NCBI RefSeq assembly: GCF_031127875.1
Contig: NZ_JARXIA010000014.1
Span: 113,656 to 177,655 of the forward strand
DNA from: Pelagicoccus sp. SDUM812005
Lineage (GTDB): Bacteria > Verrucomicrobiota > Verrucomicrobiia > Opitutales > Opitutaceae
Reading direction: 5' to 3'
DNA length: 64,000 bases
This document shows, in pieces, positions 49,613-58,792 of the stretch. Numbering within the stretch: position 1 is the first letter of the stretch; each line of letters opens with the position of its first letter. A model generated the notes under the pieces. That model had not been told where the DNA came from and searched no databases. It worked only from the letters and a program-made list of their open reading frames with translations. The position numbers and the translations under genes are program-made.

Positions 49613-50052
49613 AGAGAGGCTCGCTCGGATTTCAGGGCAGCCGTTTTTGAATCGATTAAGGCCTCGAGTGTCTTCTCCTTGAATAGGGATTCGAGCGATT
49701 CGCTGATGGCGTTCAGGGAATTGTGCAAGGGATGTAGGCAAGTGTGGCTATGCATTTGGCTTTTATAGCAACAGGGCAGTCCGTCGCACTTTTCGAAGAC
49801 GCGAACGATTTCTATCAAGCAAATTTCGCTTGGATGGCGGGCGAGAGAGAACCCTCCGTGAGGTCCGTGGGAGCTTTGGGCGAATCCGGCTATGACGAGG
49901 GCGTTCATGGTTTTGGATACCGTTGGCTTGGGAAGCTGAATCCTGCGGGAAATTTCAGACGAGCTGACCTTGGAATCAGCTTTTTCGTAAGATTCAGCGA
50001 GACAGGTCAGGCACGCGATGGCGTACTGGGAAAATTTTCCGAACTTAATCAT
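49609..50052 (-). CDS. Rrf2-family regulator, NsrR-like
   Basis: A 147-residue winged-helix protein (SSEISRRIQLPKPTVSKTMNALVIAGF) with an unusually Cys/His-rich cluster region CDGLPCCYKSQMHSHTCLHPLH near residues 89-110, fitting an Fe-S cluster sensor such as NsrR. It is divergent from nirK copy 2, whose promoter it may control in addition to the FNR/DNR box. It is not closely similar to the Rrf2 pair at 31560 and 57904. Sensing of NO is inferred from context. Confidence 0.87.
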   Translation of the reverse strand: MIKFGKFSQYAIACLTCLAESYEKADSKVSSSEISRRIQLPKPTVSKTMNALVIAGFAQSSHGPHGGFSLARHPSEICLIEIVRVFEKCDGLPCCYKSQMHSHTCLHPLHNSLNAISESLESLFKEKTLEALIDSKTAALKSERASL

Positions 50053-50194
50053 GGGGCATGAGGTAGGAAGTGTTCCTTTGTGTCGGGCGAGAGCTGGGAG
50101 GCGAGCGCGTGCGATAAGGAACGCTTACGTTCTGTATTATGGGGGCAATTAACCGCATTTTTGGGGAGGGACGCGAGCCTCTTGCCCTCCGGTT

Positions 50195-50208
50195 TTGATC
50201 TAGATCAA
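50195..50208. promoter_or_regulatory. FNR/DNR-type box (nirK copy 2)
   Basis: TTGAT-CTAG-ATCAA, a fully symmetric 14-mer; -10 TATTCT at 50231-50236, 22 bases on. The nirK ATG is at 50275. Confidence 0.9.
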
Positions 50209-50274
50209 GGCTCCGGCGGAGATTTCGCCGTATTCTTTGTTAATCGCCGGAATAACGGCCAACCCCATCATCAC

Positions 50275-51690
50275 ATGAAACTATCGCAAATCATAAACAA
50301 AGCCGTCGCGGCGGGAGTTTGCTCTCTCGCTAGTTTCGTGATGGCTCAAGACGAACTTCCTGTCGAAAACGCCGTTTTGACGCATGCTCCCAATGTGCCC
50401 CCTCCCATCGAGCGCGACTATCCCGCGAAAGTGGTGGTGAACCTCGAAACGTTAGAGCTAAACGCTCGATTGGCGGACGGGGTTGAGTATACCTTTTGGA
50501 CCTTTGGGGGAGAAGTACCCGGAATGTTCATACGCGTTCGCGAAGGTGACTTCGTGGAGTTTCATCTAAATAACCATCCTTCCAGCAAGATGCCGCACAA
50601 TATCGACCTGCATGCGGTGACGGGTCCGGGCGGGGGAGCGGCGTCCTCTTTCACGGCTCCGGGGAAGACGACGCGCTTCACTTTCCAAGCCATCAATCCC
50701 GGGCTCTACGTTTACCACTGCGCTACGGCTCCGGTAGGCATGCACATCGCAAACGGTATGTATGGCTTGATCCTCGTTGAGCCAGAAGAAGGTCTGCCTC
50801 CGGTGGACAAGGAATACTATGTGATGCAAAGCGAATTTTATACGAAGGGCGCTTATGGAAACGAAGGTTTGCAGCCCTTCAGCATGGAGAAAGCCCTGAC
50901 GGAAATTCCTGATTACGTTGTGTTCAACGGATCAGTCGGAGCGATGGTGGGAGACAACGCGATCACGGCCGAAGTGGGCGAGACCGTTCGCCTCTACGTC
51001 GGAAACGGCGGGCCGAACCTCGTATCCAGTTTTCATGTCATCGGCGAAATCTTTGACAAGGTCTACGTAGAAGGCGGGACCAAGACGATCAACGAAAACG
51101 TGCAAACGACGCTGGTGCCCGCTGGCGGATCGGCCATGGTCGACTTCAAGCTGGATACGACAGGAACCTATATCCTGGTCGACCACTCGATCTTTCGCGC
51201 CTTCAACAAGGGTGCTATCGGCATGCTGAAGGTCGGCGGAGAAGAGAACAAGGACATCTACTCCGGGAAGGAAGAAGAGGGCATCTACTTGCCCGAAGGA
51301 AGCAGTATCCAGAGTATCCCTGGCGCTCAGGCAGCTGCTCCTTCAGGAGCCTTGAGTTTCGCCGAAAAGATGGAATCGGGAGAGCGGATCTACGCTTCCA
51401 ACTGCGCGGCCTGTCACCAACCCGGCGGTGCTGGTATCACCGGAGCGTTTCCTCCTCTAGCTGACTCCTCCTATTTCAAGAACGACCCAAAGAAGGTGAT
51501 AGATGTAGTGGTGAACGGTCTACAAGGTCCCATCGAGGTTAACGGAAAGGGCTACAATGGAGTGATGCCTGCGGTCAATTTGAACGACCAGCAAGTTGCT
51601 AGCGTGGTGACCTATGTGTTGAACAGCTTCGGCAACAAGCTAGGCGAGGTCACGGCGACAGACGTCATGGAAGTCAAGAGTGCTCACTAA
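50275..51690 (+). CDS. nirK: Copper nitrite reductase with C-terminal cytochrome c, copy 2
   Basis: I chose the ATG at 50275, which begins the signal peptide ([24 protein letters not shown]); the frame is open upstream over the promoter. 471 residues, same plan as copy 1: [10 protein letters not shown] and [20 protein letters not shown] (type-1 and type-2 ligands), [18 protein letters not shown], then cytochrome c with CAACH (C377-H381) and VMPAV for the axial Met. It is almost the same protein as copy 3, differing mainly in the cytochrome domain and C-terminus. An FNR/DNR box and a good terminator frame the gene, so it is a single-gene transcript. Confidence 0.96.
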   Translation: MKLSQIINKAVAAGVCSLASFVMAQDELPVENAVLTHAPNVPPPIERDYPAKVVVNLETLELNARLADGVEYTFWTFGGEVPGMFIRVREGDFVEFHLNNHPSSKMPHNIDLHAVTGPGGGAASSFTAPGKTTRFTFQAINPGLYVYHCATAPVGMHIANGMYGLILVEPEEGLPPVDKEYYVMQSEFYTKGAYGNEGLQPFSMEKALTEIPDYVVFNGSVGAMVGDNAITAEVGETVRLYVGNGGPNLVSSFHVIGEIFDKVYVEGGTKTINENVQTTLVPAGGSAMVDFKLDTTGTYILVDHSIFRAFNKGAIGMLKVGGEENKDIYSGKEEEGIYLPEGSSIQSIPGAQAAAPSGALSFAEKMESGERIYASNCAACHQPGGAGITGAFPPLADSSYFKNDPKKVIDVVVNGLQGPIEVNGKGYNGVMPAVNLNDQQVASVVTYVLNSFGNKLGEVTATDVMEVKSAH

Positions 51691-51727
51691 CAAGCCTGCG
51701 AATTTATATCACGGATAAACAAGTCAT

Positions 51728-51755
51728 AAGGCGGCCCTTGCGAGAGGGCCGCCTT
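51728..51755 (+). terminator. Rho-independent terminator of nirK copy 2
   Basis: Perfect 11-bp stem AAGGCGGCCCT / AGGGCCGCCTT with a six-base loop, then TATTG. The corresponding hairpin after copy 3 (60262-60282) has shorter arms. Confidence 0.8.
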
Positions 51756-51814
51756 TATTGTGCGGAAATCAGTACGATGGATTGGTGATTGTGGGAGTGC
51801 CCTTGTCGCTCGAT

Positions 51815-51850
51815 TGCTGCGATGGACTTATGTGCTGCGATGGACTTATG
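51815..51850 (+). repeat. Tandem 18-bp duplication
   Basis: Two exact adjacent copies of TGCTGCGATGGACTTATG between nirK copy 2 and the Crp/Fnr gene. The rest of 51756-52065 holds no gene I can support, only this and the dispersed hairpin repeats. Confidence 0.7.
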
Positions 51851-51858
51851 TTGTGTAT

Positions 51859-51881
51859 TCGCGTGAGAAGCACGCTCCCAC
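51859..51881. repeat. Dispersed hairpin repeat, copy 2
   Basis: TCGCGTGAGAAGCACGCTCC plus CAC, one base different from 31491-31513. An inverted diverged copy starts at about 51791, so the pair could fold into a larger stem. Confidence 0.5.
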
Positions 51882-52065
51882 GAATCGAATAACGCCCCTC
51901 GCTGGTGTAAACTACGCCGGGTTGGTGTTGCGTCATGTTTCTGATGTCGCGATAGAGGTAGCGCTGAGCTTCAGCCAGCGAACTCGGAGCTTGGATCTAG
52001 CAATGCGGCCGCTGTCTAAAGTGCGTGTTTCGTTTGCGGCTCTGATCGGCGCTATGTTTTTGAGC

Positions 52066-52803
52066 TTAAAGCTCTCTCAGGTAGGCGGACAATCCTTCGC
52101 GGTCCTCGATGAGGATGTCGCGGGTGTTGACGGTTATGAGGCCTTCCTTGCGGAAGCGGGCAAAGGCGCGGGAAAGCGTTTCGCTGGTCACGCCGAGACG
52201 GCTGGCGAGGACTTTCTTGGAAAAGGGGAGGTTGACGATGTCGCTTTCGCTTTCGAGTTGGCGCAGCAGCCAGTTGGCGAGGCGGCACTCGATTTGCTTG
52301 AACTTGAGGTCCTCGATCATCTGCACGAGGTGCTTCAAGTGCAGGCTCATGGAGGCGAGCATGCTCATGGCGAGATCGGGTCGTTCTGCGATGAAGGAGC
52401 GAAATGACTTTTTGGATACGAGTATCACTTGAGTTGGCTCGAGTGCGGAAGCGGTCGCTGGATAGGTTTCCAAGGTCGAGAGGGTGGCTTCCGCGAAACA
52501 GTCGTGGGGCCGGAAAAGGCTGATGACCTGCTCCTTCCCTTCGATGCTGATACGGCTGAGGGATATCGATCCGGTGTGGACGATGTAGAAGCCTTGCGCG
52601 ACTTCACCTTCGTGAAAGAGGATCCCGTTTTTGGGCAGCTTCACGATGCGGCAGAGTTGCGCGAGTTTGCTGAGCGAAGGGGAGTCGAGCCGTTTGAAGA
52701 GTTCGGTTTGGCGCAGGCTGTGCGATATGGCGGTCAGGGCGGCCTGATTGCTGGGTTTTTCCTCGATGGCTGGGGAATGCGAGGTGATTGTTGGGGCGGG
52801 CAT
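52066..52803 (-). CDS. Crp/Fnr-family regulator, DNR/NNR-like, copy 1
   Basis: I chose the ATG at 52803 (MPAPTITSH...), 4 bases after the upstream SCO gene. 245 residues: cyclic-nucleotide-binding-type sensor domain (ILFHEGEVAQGFYIVHTGSISLSRIS), long dimer helix, and a C-terminal helix-turn-helix SKKVLASRLGVTSETLSRAFARFR whose E-x2-SR contacts are those that read TTGAT-N4-ATCAA boxes. No N-terminal FNR cysteine cluster is present, so it is of the heme/NO-sensing DNR/NNR type. It is last in the nnrS-nirV-SCO-crp operon and is a candidate regulator for the FNR/DNR boxes in the window. Confidence 0.9.
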   Translation of the reverse strand: MPAPTITSHSPAIEEKPSNQAALTAISHSLRQTELFKRLDSPSLSKLAQLCRIVKLPKNGILFHEGEVAQGFYIVHTGSISLSRISIEGKEQVISLFRPHDCFAEATLSTLETYPATASALEPTQVILVSKKSFRSFIAERPDLAMSMLASMSLHLKHLVQMIEDLKFKQIECRLANWLLRQLESESDIVNLPFSKKVLASRLGVTSETLSRAFARFRKEGLITVNTRDILIEDREGLSAYLREL

Positions 52804-52807
52804 AGAG

Positions 52808-53461
52808 CTAGGAGTCGAGTTTTGCGAGTTTTTCGAGGGTGGGCTTATTGTCAGCACCGAGTCCGTTTTGCTGATGCACGATTTCCCCCTTGGCATTCAG
52901 TAAGGTGATAATGTTGGAGTGCGTGTAGTCGCCGGTCGGCGTCTTCGCGTAACGGACGCCGAGTAGATTGGCGAGCTCCAGAACGTCGCCAGGAGCGCCG
53001 TTCAGGAGCGTCCAGCGGGAGGTGTCGAGTTCCTGTTCGGACGCGTAGGCTGCGAGGCGTTCTGGGGTGTCGCGCTCTGGATCGATGGATACGATAAGGA
53101 TCTTCGCCTCGGAGTCTGCAGGGAGCGAGGATTCGATCGCTTTAAGGTCGGCAATGAGCCTCGGGCAGGCGTATTGGCAGTTCGTATACGCGAGGGCGAC
53201 GAATTGAGGTTGTCCGGCAAGGTCGGCTAGGACGATTTTATTACCTGTCTGGGTCTGCCATTCGGAAGTGACTTGGTAGAGGGAGAGGTCGGAAGGGGCG
53301 ATTTTGGCGAGTGCTGCTTCCCATTTCTCTTGGGCGATGCGGCAGCATGAATGGTCGGCTTGCAGCTCGGGTGGAGCTTGGGGATGCATGGGGCAGCTCG
53401 CATTGAGCTCGAAGGGTGCGGTAAGGGCGACGAGGAGGGTGGCTGGTGCGATGATTTTCAT
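52808..53461 (-). CDS. SCO1/SenC copper chaperone with CPMHP motif, copy 1
   Basis: I chose the ATG at 53461, overlapping the nirV stop (ATGA). 217 residues: signal peptide, then a Cys/His-rich start CPMHPQAPPELQADHSCCRI that may bind metal, and the SCO thioredoxin fold with NCQYACPRL (CxxxC) and the ligand His in DYTHSNIITLLN. It probably inserts or protects copper for NirK. It is translationally coupled to nirV and followed by the Crp/Fnr gene. Confidence 0.9.
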   Translation of the reverse strand: MKIIAPATLLVALTAPFELNASCPMHPQAPPELQADHSCCRIAQEKWEAALAKIAPSDLSLYQVTSEWQTQTGNKIVLADLAGQPQFVALAYTNCQYACPRLIADLKAIESSLPADSEAKILIVSIDPERDTPERLAAYASEQELDTSRWTLLNGAPGDVLELANLLGVRYAKTPTGDYTHSNIITLLNAKGEIVHQQNGLGADNKPTLEKLAKLDS

Positions 53462-54273
53462 TTCGAGGCGGGGGTGAGGTTTTTGGGCAGGTCGCGGGCA
53501 CAACGGAAGCCAAGATTGTTTACGGAGTATTTTGCTTGGAGGCTGCTGCGGAACCCGTAGCGCATGAAAGCGGCGTAGTCCTTGAAGTCGGATGCGCCGA
53601 CCGAGGCGCTGCCGCAGAAGAATTTTCGCTCGAGTCCGGTGTCGCCGCGGGATTCGCCGGTGGTGAGAGAGGTATTGAAGTCCTCTACCCATTCCCAGAC
53701 GAGTCCGTGAAGGTCGTAGATTCCGTGGACGTTACGAAAGCTGCCCGGAGCTTGGTCCGCGTATCCAAGATTTGGACGTCCGTACCATTCGAGGATGCGT
53801 TGATGGTAGCTGGGATCTTCCCGACCGTTGGCGGAGGTTTCGCTCGCAAGGGCTGCATACTCCCATTCGGCCTGAGTGGGCAAGCGTTTGCCCGCCCAGC
53901 TCGCGTAGGCTCGCGCGGCGTACCAGGAAATGTTCACGACAGGATGGTCTGCATAGGGTTCTAGGGCGGCGCCGAGTCGTGTGTCGCTCTCCCAATGGTT
54001 CAAGTAGGTCTCGTCGGCAAAAAGGGGAGACACTCGCGAGCGTTGCCAGCGGGGATTCTCGGTGACGAACGCGAGGAACTGGCGGTTCGATACGGGGTGT
54101 TCGTCCAGCTCGAAGCTAGCGACGTTCCGTAGTTTCGGCTGGTCGGGCGAAGTGAAGAGGGGTTCGTATTGCCCCTCGGGGATGAGACGCATTGGTGTTG
54201 TGTCCACTGGCGACGATGCAAAGGTCGCTGCGATGGTCGCCAGGTACCCAAAGATTAGTGCGAGAGCTTTCAT
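53458..54273 (-). CDS. nirV: NirV-like formylglycine-generating-enzyme-family protein, copy 1
   Basis: A 271-residue exported protein of the SUMF1/FGE-sulfatase fold: PVSNRQFLAFVTENPRW, PVVNISWYAARAYASWAGKRLPTQAEWEYAA, GIYDLHGLVWEWVEDF and NNLGFRCAR. NirV is the nirK-linked member of this family; its exact role in nitrite reductase maturation is not known. Whether both active-site cysteines of true FGE are present is doubtful, as only FFCG and FRCAR are seen. It lies between nnrS and SCO in a tight operon. Confidence 0.9.
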   Translation of the reverse strand: MKALALIFGYLATIAATFASSPVDTTPMRLIPEGQYEPLFTSPDQPKLRNVASFELDEHPVSNRQFLAFVTENPRWQRSRVSPLFADETYLNHWESDTRLGAALEPYADHPVVNISWYAARAYASWAGKRLPTQAEWEYAALASETSANGREDPSYHQRILEWYGRPNLGYADQAPGSFRNVHGIYDLHGLVWEWVEDFNTSLTTGESRGDTGLERKFFCGSASVGASDFKDYAAFMRYGFRSSLQAKYSVNNLGFRCARDLPKNLTPASK

Positions 54274-54278
54274 TGGCT

Positions 54279-55496
54279 TTAGTGGCTGCAGGGTGTGTCG
54301 TCGGGATCAGGTGTCGCAGATTTGGGGGCGACCAGGAAGATCCATGCGAGGGCGACGGAAAGCCAAAGCGCCGCTGCGGCGTATAGCTCGACCGCCCGCC
54401 AAGAGGGACTGATGTCCATGAGCAAGCGGCTGGCTGCACCGCCGAGGAGGATAGCGATGCCGATCAGAAGCGGCTTCGCGCTGTGGCGAGCATGCTTGAA
54501 GCTGCCGCTGTGTCCGAAGATGACGCGGCAAGATACGAGTAGGATCGAACCGGTAAGGCCCACGATGAAGAAGATATGCAAGGCTGCAACCCGGAGGTGC
54601 GGGTAAAGGGCGATGACAAGGAAGCTGGCGACGAGCGAGGCGCAGCAAAGGACTAGGTGGAGGCGTTGGCTGGTCGTCGACTTTGCGCGCTTAAGCAATG
54701 GTGTTTCAAAGGCGACGTACAGTCCGCAAGCGAGGGCGCGAATGGCGTAGGCCGCGCTGGCGTTGCCCTTCATCTCCAAGGGGATGGTAGCGAGGAAAAG
54801 GAGTATGGTGGCGACGGCCCAGGCGGCGCGTTTCAACCAGGGAATGCTGGGCAGCGGGTTTTCCGGGAAGTTCTGGGGATTGGGCGATCCGGTGAGTTTG
54901 GGGAAAAAGAAAGCCCCAATGCCGATGATGGGCAAGGCGGGAAAAGATTGGAACAAGAGGACTCGAGAAAGGGTATAGCTCGTCGCTCCACCGTTCCCGA
55001 GGGAAAGTTGAAGAAGACAAGCTGCACCCACGAAGGCGCTGAGCAAGCCGGCGAGGCCGAGGAGGAATCCGGGAGGCGGGAGGTCTTGGCGCTTTGCGAA
55101 ACCGTAGCCCGCGAAGGCGAAGAGCGACCCGAGTTGCAGAAGAAACGCCGTGTCGGCAATGACGTTGTTTACGAGGGAGGCAAGAGCGGTCGCTAGGCTC
55201 AATCCAAGCTGGAGGTGGACGAGTAGCTTACTGGGGCTAGGGCAGGACAGAAGGCGAGGGCCGGCGGTAAGGAGGAAACCGACCACGAAGCTTCCCAGAA
55301 ATCCGTAGCTCATCAACCGGATGTGGGCGTCGAGCGGGTAAAAGTCGATAAGGCCGCCCTGGAAAAGAGGCCACAAGGCGACGCCTGCGATTCCGAACGC
55401 CATCCCGAGGGGAAAGAAGATGCGGAATGGCTCCGCGACGGCCAAATCGCAGAAGCGAGATTTTGTTAGGTTCGCTGGGCATTGGCTGTTTTCCAT
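54279..55496 (-). CDS. nnrS: NnrS heme-copper membrane protein, copy 1
   Basis: A 405-residue protein with 12 membrane helices. NnrS signatures: EPFRIFFPLGMAFGIAGVALWPLF at the start, HIRLMSYGFLGSFVVGFLLTAGPRL, and IFFIVGLTGSILLVSCRVIFGHSG. NnrS binds heme and copper and relieves NO stress. It is the first gene of the nnrS-nirV-SCO-crp operon on the minus strand. A conserved palindrome precedes it (55524-55539). Confidence 0.94.
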   Translation of the reverse strand: MENSQCPANLTKSRFCDLAVAEPFRIFFPLGMAFGIAGVALWPLFQGGLIDFYPLDAHIRLMSYGFLGSFVVGFLLTAGPRLLSCPSPSKLLVHLQLGLSLATALASLVNNVIADTAFLLQLGSLFAFAGYGFAKRQDLPPPGFLLGLAGLLSAFVGAACLLQLSLGNGGATSYTLSRVLLFQSFPALPIIGIGAFFFPKLTGSPNPQNFPENPLPSIPWLKRAAWAVATILLFLATIPLEMKGNASAAYAIRALACGLYVAFETPLLKRAKSTTSQRLHLVLCCASLVASFLVIALYPHLRVAALHIFFIVGLTGSILLVSCRVIFGHSGSFKHARHSAKPLLIGIAILLGGAASRLLMDISPSWRAVELYAAAALWLSVALAWIFLVAPKSATPDPDDTPCSH

Positions 55497-55523
55497 GATG
55501 TTTGTCTTCTTGAAACTTTAAAA

Positions 55524-55539
55524 TGGACAAAAGCATCCA
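55524..55539. promoter_or_regulatory. Palindrome upstream of nnrS copy 1
   Basis: TGGA-N8-TCCA, 28 bases before the start, flanked by AT-rich sequence that is also conserved at 63867-63882 although the inner bases differ. Conservation of the arms only suggests a protein-binding site. Confidence 0.45.
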
Positions 55540-55708
55540 AATTAAAAGAAAAAAAGAGGTTTTAGTAGTTTATTGATTCTCGAATGAACTGATTTTCTGC
55601 AATTTCGCGGCTGAAAGTGGCGATCAAGTCGCATAAATCGGATTTCGATCCGGTTCCAAGCCTCAAGGGGAGGTGTTGGAGTGCTTAAGCTTCCGGGAAG
55701 TCGGTGGC

Positions 55709-57290
55709 TCAAAATGGGGAATTCTTGGTTTTCCCGGGGCGTGGGGTGATTGCTCCGCTGCCTTCCATTTGTTTGTAGACGAGGGTTGCGTCGAATTGCG
55801 CAAATGGTCTTATGTTCTGTCTGACGCTGGCCTCTTCCAGCGCTTGCATATAGTCGGCTATCGCTTCGACAGGTATCACGGTCCAAGGGCATCCACCGGA
55901 CGCTGGCATGATGTCCATCAGGAACCGGCCGATGCGTCCGTTGCCGTCCATGTATGGGTGAATGAATACAAAGAAGAAATGGCCAAGCGCGACGCGAACT
56001 GCGGCTGACTCTTCCAAGGATAATAAGCCTAATAGGGGTTCCATGCTTTGGGAGAGCACTTCTCGTTTCACGGGTACGTGCATCGATCCTCGAATGTAGA
56101 CCTGCCCGCGTCGGTAGCCTGCCGGGTCGGCCGGAGCATGAAGTCCGAAGAAGACGCTTGGGGCGAAAAGTTCCCGGTACCAGCTGCCATGGTCTGAGTC
56201 GGCTACCTTGCCTAGATTGCCGCCTTCCAGAACCGCTTGAACGCTTCAACGGACTGTTTGGAATGACTGCCAGTACCTGCGGGCCGCCATGGCATCGGGG
56301 TGCGCTAGATCCGTATCGATGTCATCGGGATTCCAGCTGTCGCTTTTGACGCACTCGATCAACGCTGGCGTCACTTTGTAGCCTTCGATAGATGGCGAGT
56401 TGTAGCCGTCGGTCGTATAGGCATCAACCGCGGATTTCATCTAGCGATTTTTCGCTTTCGGCGGTCCAGGCGCTTGCGGGAATATTTCGGTCACGTGTTT
56501 TCGCATAGTCTGCCATATCAGGTTTGTGCGACTGGCAATGGGCGAAGTACCCGCTTGGGCGATCCGAACTCTGACGCCGTCTACGAAAGGGTCCGATTCC
56601 CTAACCGAATATCCTGCCGCTTCCATGGTCGCGACTATTTCGTCCGCGATTTTCGTACTCCCAATATTGCGGTAAACTCCCGCCAGTCTACCTGCGACCG
56701 TGCTGCGCCCCCCTCGGGGAGCCTTGAGAGTAGTGGTGACGCGTCGCGTAGCATCGCGAGGGCCGCTCGGGCCTGGTTGGGGATTGCTTGAAAAAAGTCG
56801 GGCTAACTGCGACGAAAGCGTATTCTAGTGAAAAGAGGCGCAGCCCTTCGACTTATAATGATTCCTCGGACGAGGGGATATTCGCTTTTATGTCGAATAG
56901 GGAAGTGCCGTGGGGAATGTTCGTCACCTTGTTGCCGGCGTTCTTTGCTCGGACAAGCAGTTGACCAGGTACAGTCCAGTTCCCCGCCTGCAATTTGAGT
57001 GAATGCTCGGACGACAAGCTCCATTCGGAACCGAAGCGTTCGTTGAGGTAAGCGGCGCAGAACTTCCAGAAAGTGGCGTACTATGCTGTGCTCTCGCCGT
57101 TGGTTTCGTCCGATGGTGCTGGAACCTACCATCCCTTGATGACTTCCTGAAGGAAGCCGTTCTTCAGAAGCCGCTCCCGATCCGTCCGCGAGAGGTCTCA
57201 GGAGCGGATAGCTGCCGTTCCTTTGTCTCCTTGGAGCTTACAAAGGCTTTCCAGGGATTTGGCCAACTTTTCGGATTCTCCGCATCTTGC
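55709..57290 (-). pseudogene. Fic-family AMP-transferase gene, heavily mutated
   Basis: Reading the minus strand from about 57290, a long-form Fic protein can be followed to its end: KLQGDKGTAAIRS, LSRTDRERLLKNGFLQEV, FWKFCAAYLNERFGSEWSL, AGRLAGVYRNIG, DAYTTDGYNSPSIEGYKV, WYRELFAPSVFFG and the Fic core HPYMDGNGRIGRF. In-frame stops interrupt it at 57198-57200, 57126-57128, 57081-57083, 56853-56855, 56441-56443 and 56246-56248. Base losses at a T-run near 56800 and a G-run near 56715 shift the frame. The catalytic motif itself is intact, but no full product is possible. Confidence 0.85.
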
Positions 57291-57465
57291 AATGCGAATT
57301 AATTAGATGGTGCGTCGCTGACTGTTTGCATTGGATGTTGTGCCATTCAGGTTCTTCGGGAGTCAAAGTAGCCAATTTGACCTTTTCCTAAATTACACAT
57401 TATTACACATTTACTCTGTAAGTCGTTGATAAAATGCTAATAAATAAGGATTCTGGTTCCTTCTG

Positions 57466-57494
57466 TCGGGGTTCGAGTCCCTGCGAGGCTGCCA
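57466..57494 (+). other. tRNA 3'-end fragment, possible attachment-site scar
   Basis: TCGGGGTTCGAGTCCCTGCG has the T-stem and T-loop (GTTCGAGTC) of a tRNA, and the following seven bases plus one and CCA fit an acceptor 3' strand. No D-arm or anticodon arm precedes it. Integrating elements often leave such 3' tRNA ends. It sits next to the mutated Fic gene and between the two copies of the duplicated block. Confidence 0.45.
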
Positions 57495-57903
57495 CTTTAG
57501 AAAAGTGGTGACTGTCAGTTTCGGGTTTAGCGCTTTGCACCCGAATGAACGCGTCGACGCAGGGGCGAGAAGCCCGAAGGGGTTGGGCTCTTGTGGTCAT
57601 GTCGCCATTTCAATGGCTCGGTAGACGTAGCGAAGCGGAGAAGGGCAACGCGCAGCGTTGGGGCGAAGCCCTGAGGTTTCCCTCGCATGGCGTACCGTTA
57701 CGCTTGCGCTGGTCGCCGTGCTGTTTCTTATCCGGAGAGCCTCGTTTTGCATCGGGTGCTTGTATTGATGGGAAGGATACGGCGACAAGCGTCTATCGTA
57801 GCAAGGCTGGCTGGTGTTCGCGAAGCGCTCAAAGCTGCGCCGTCTTGGCGGCTCCTCCGCAGGCTAGCCAGGAGGAAAACCTATCCGTGCTGCTGGACGC
57901 AGC
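57495..57903. other. Intergenic region without a supported gene
   Basis: About 400 bases between the tRNA fragment and the Rrf2 pseudogene. The ORFs on both strands have no initiation signals or domain-like sequence. The composition looks like non-coding or repeat-derived DNA. Confidence 0.3.
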
Positions 57904-58373
57904 TTAGGTGGAAGTGAACTTCGGCTTGCAGGGGGCGCGACGAGGTAGGTCGATTCCGAGCGGCATGGATTTGGAGCGGGTTTTTAGCAAGTCCACTACC
58001 AAGGTTTCTTTGAAGGCGGCTTCGACCGTTTTCACCGCGTCGTTCAGGCCGCGATGCATGGGGCACAGGCAGCTGCCGTGCTCCTTGAGGCCGAGGGGGC
58101 AGGAGTGGATGCGTTGGATGGGATCGACGGCGTTGATGACATCCAAGACGCTGAGTCCGTCAGGGATACATTCAGGCGGATGCCGCCCCTCGTGCCGCGC
58201 TGGCTTTTGGTTATGCCGGATTTGGCGAGCGATTGCAGCACTTTGGACTGATAGTCGAGGGGAGTGCGGGTACCTTCCGCGATCTGCCGTGTCGTCTGGG
58301 ATTCGTCGGGAGTCTGGACCAGCCAAACGACGGCTCTGAGGGCATACTCGGCGGTATCGGAAATGACTTTCAT
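57904..58373 (-). pseudogene. Rrf2-family regulator paralogue with a frameshift
   Basis: Same protein as the intact Rrf2 at 31560-32030 (MKVISDTAEYALRAVVWLVQ... and CPLGLKEHGSCLCPMH...), but split into two frames. Comparison places a one-base loss in the G-run at 58163-58165, where the intact gene reads NVSPDGL and this one NVSLTDS. Everything else including the stop and the promoter-proximal sequence is preserved, so the mutation is recent, a sequencing error, or possibly slippage-controlled. Confidence 0.85.
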
Positions 58374-58712
58374 GCTAGAAGCAATTGGATGAGAAAGTCC
58401 TGTACGGCAAGTTACTCTTTGGAGGTGATCGGATGTCTTGGGCAGGCGATGATTGCTTTGTCCTATGCTTTCATATCCGCAAGGAATTCCGTCGCATTTA
58501 TGCCGTAAGCCTCCGCAGGCCCGCTTAGGCAAGGGACGGCGCTCCAGGAGGGCGTTTCGAATTTATAATCCTTGGGGAGTGGTCGGGAGGGGCGTTCGTG
58601 GCGGACCGAATCTATTAGGCGAGAGCGTGCGATAAGAAACGCTTACATTTTCTATTATGGTTTGAATTAACGGCATTTTAGAGGGAAACTCGAGGGGCTA
58701 TCCGTCCCGTTC

Positions 58713-58726
58713 TTGATCTAGATCAA
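58713..58726. promoter_or_regulatory. FNR/DNR-type box (nirK copy 3)
   Basis: TTGAT-CTAG-ATCAA, identical to the box of nirK copy 2; -10 TATATT at 58749-58754, 22 bases on. Between 58374 and this box only the diverging Rrf2 promoter region is seen. Confidence 0.9.
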
Positions 58727-58792
58727 GGCCAAGGCGGAGAATTTTTCGTATATTGTATTAATAGCCGGATTCTCGGCCAACCCCTTCCCCAT

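Larger units (their letters stand above)
50100..55566. repeat. Segmental duplication, copy 1 (nirK to nnrS block)
   Basis: This block and 58620-63906 match in gene order, spacing, reading direction and most of the sequence: nirK with promoter, then the converging nnrS-nirV-SCO-Crp operon with promoter. Similarity begins near GTGCGATAAG (50109 and 58626) and stops after the A-rich stretch beyond the nnrS start (about 55566 and 63906). Intergenic parts have diverged more than coding parts, so the event is not very recent. Confidence 0.85.

Noticed and set aside
51760..52407. Plus-strand ORF of 215 codons after nirK copy 2
   Set aside because: It crosses tandem and hairpin repeats and then runs antisense to the Crp/Fnr gene; no coding features of its own.
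53458..54273. Active sulfatase-maturing enzyme in the nirV position
   Set aside because: The fold matches, but no sulfatase gene is nearby and the two active-site cysteines are not clearly present; the nirK link makes NirV the better call.
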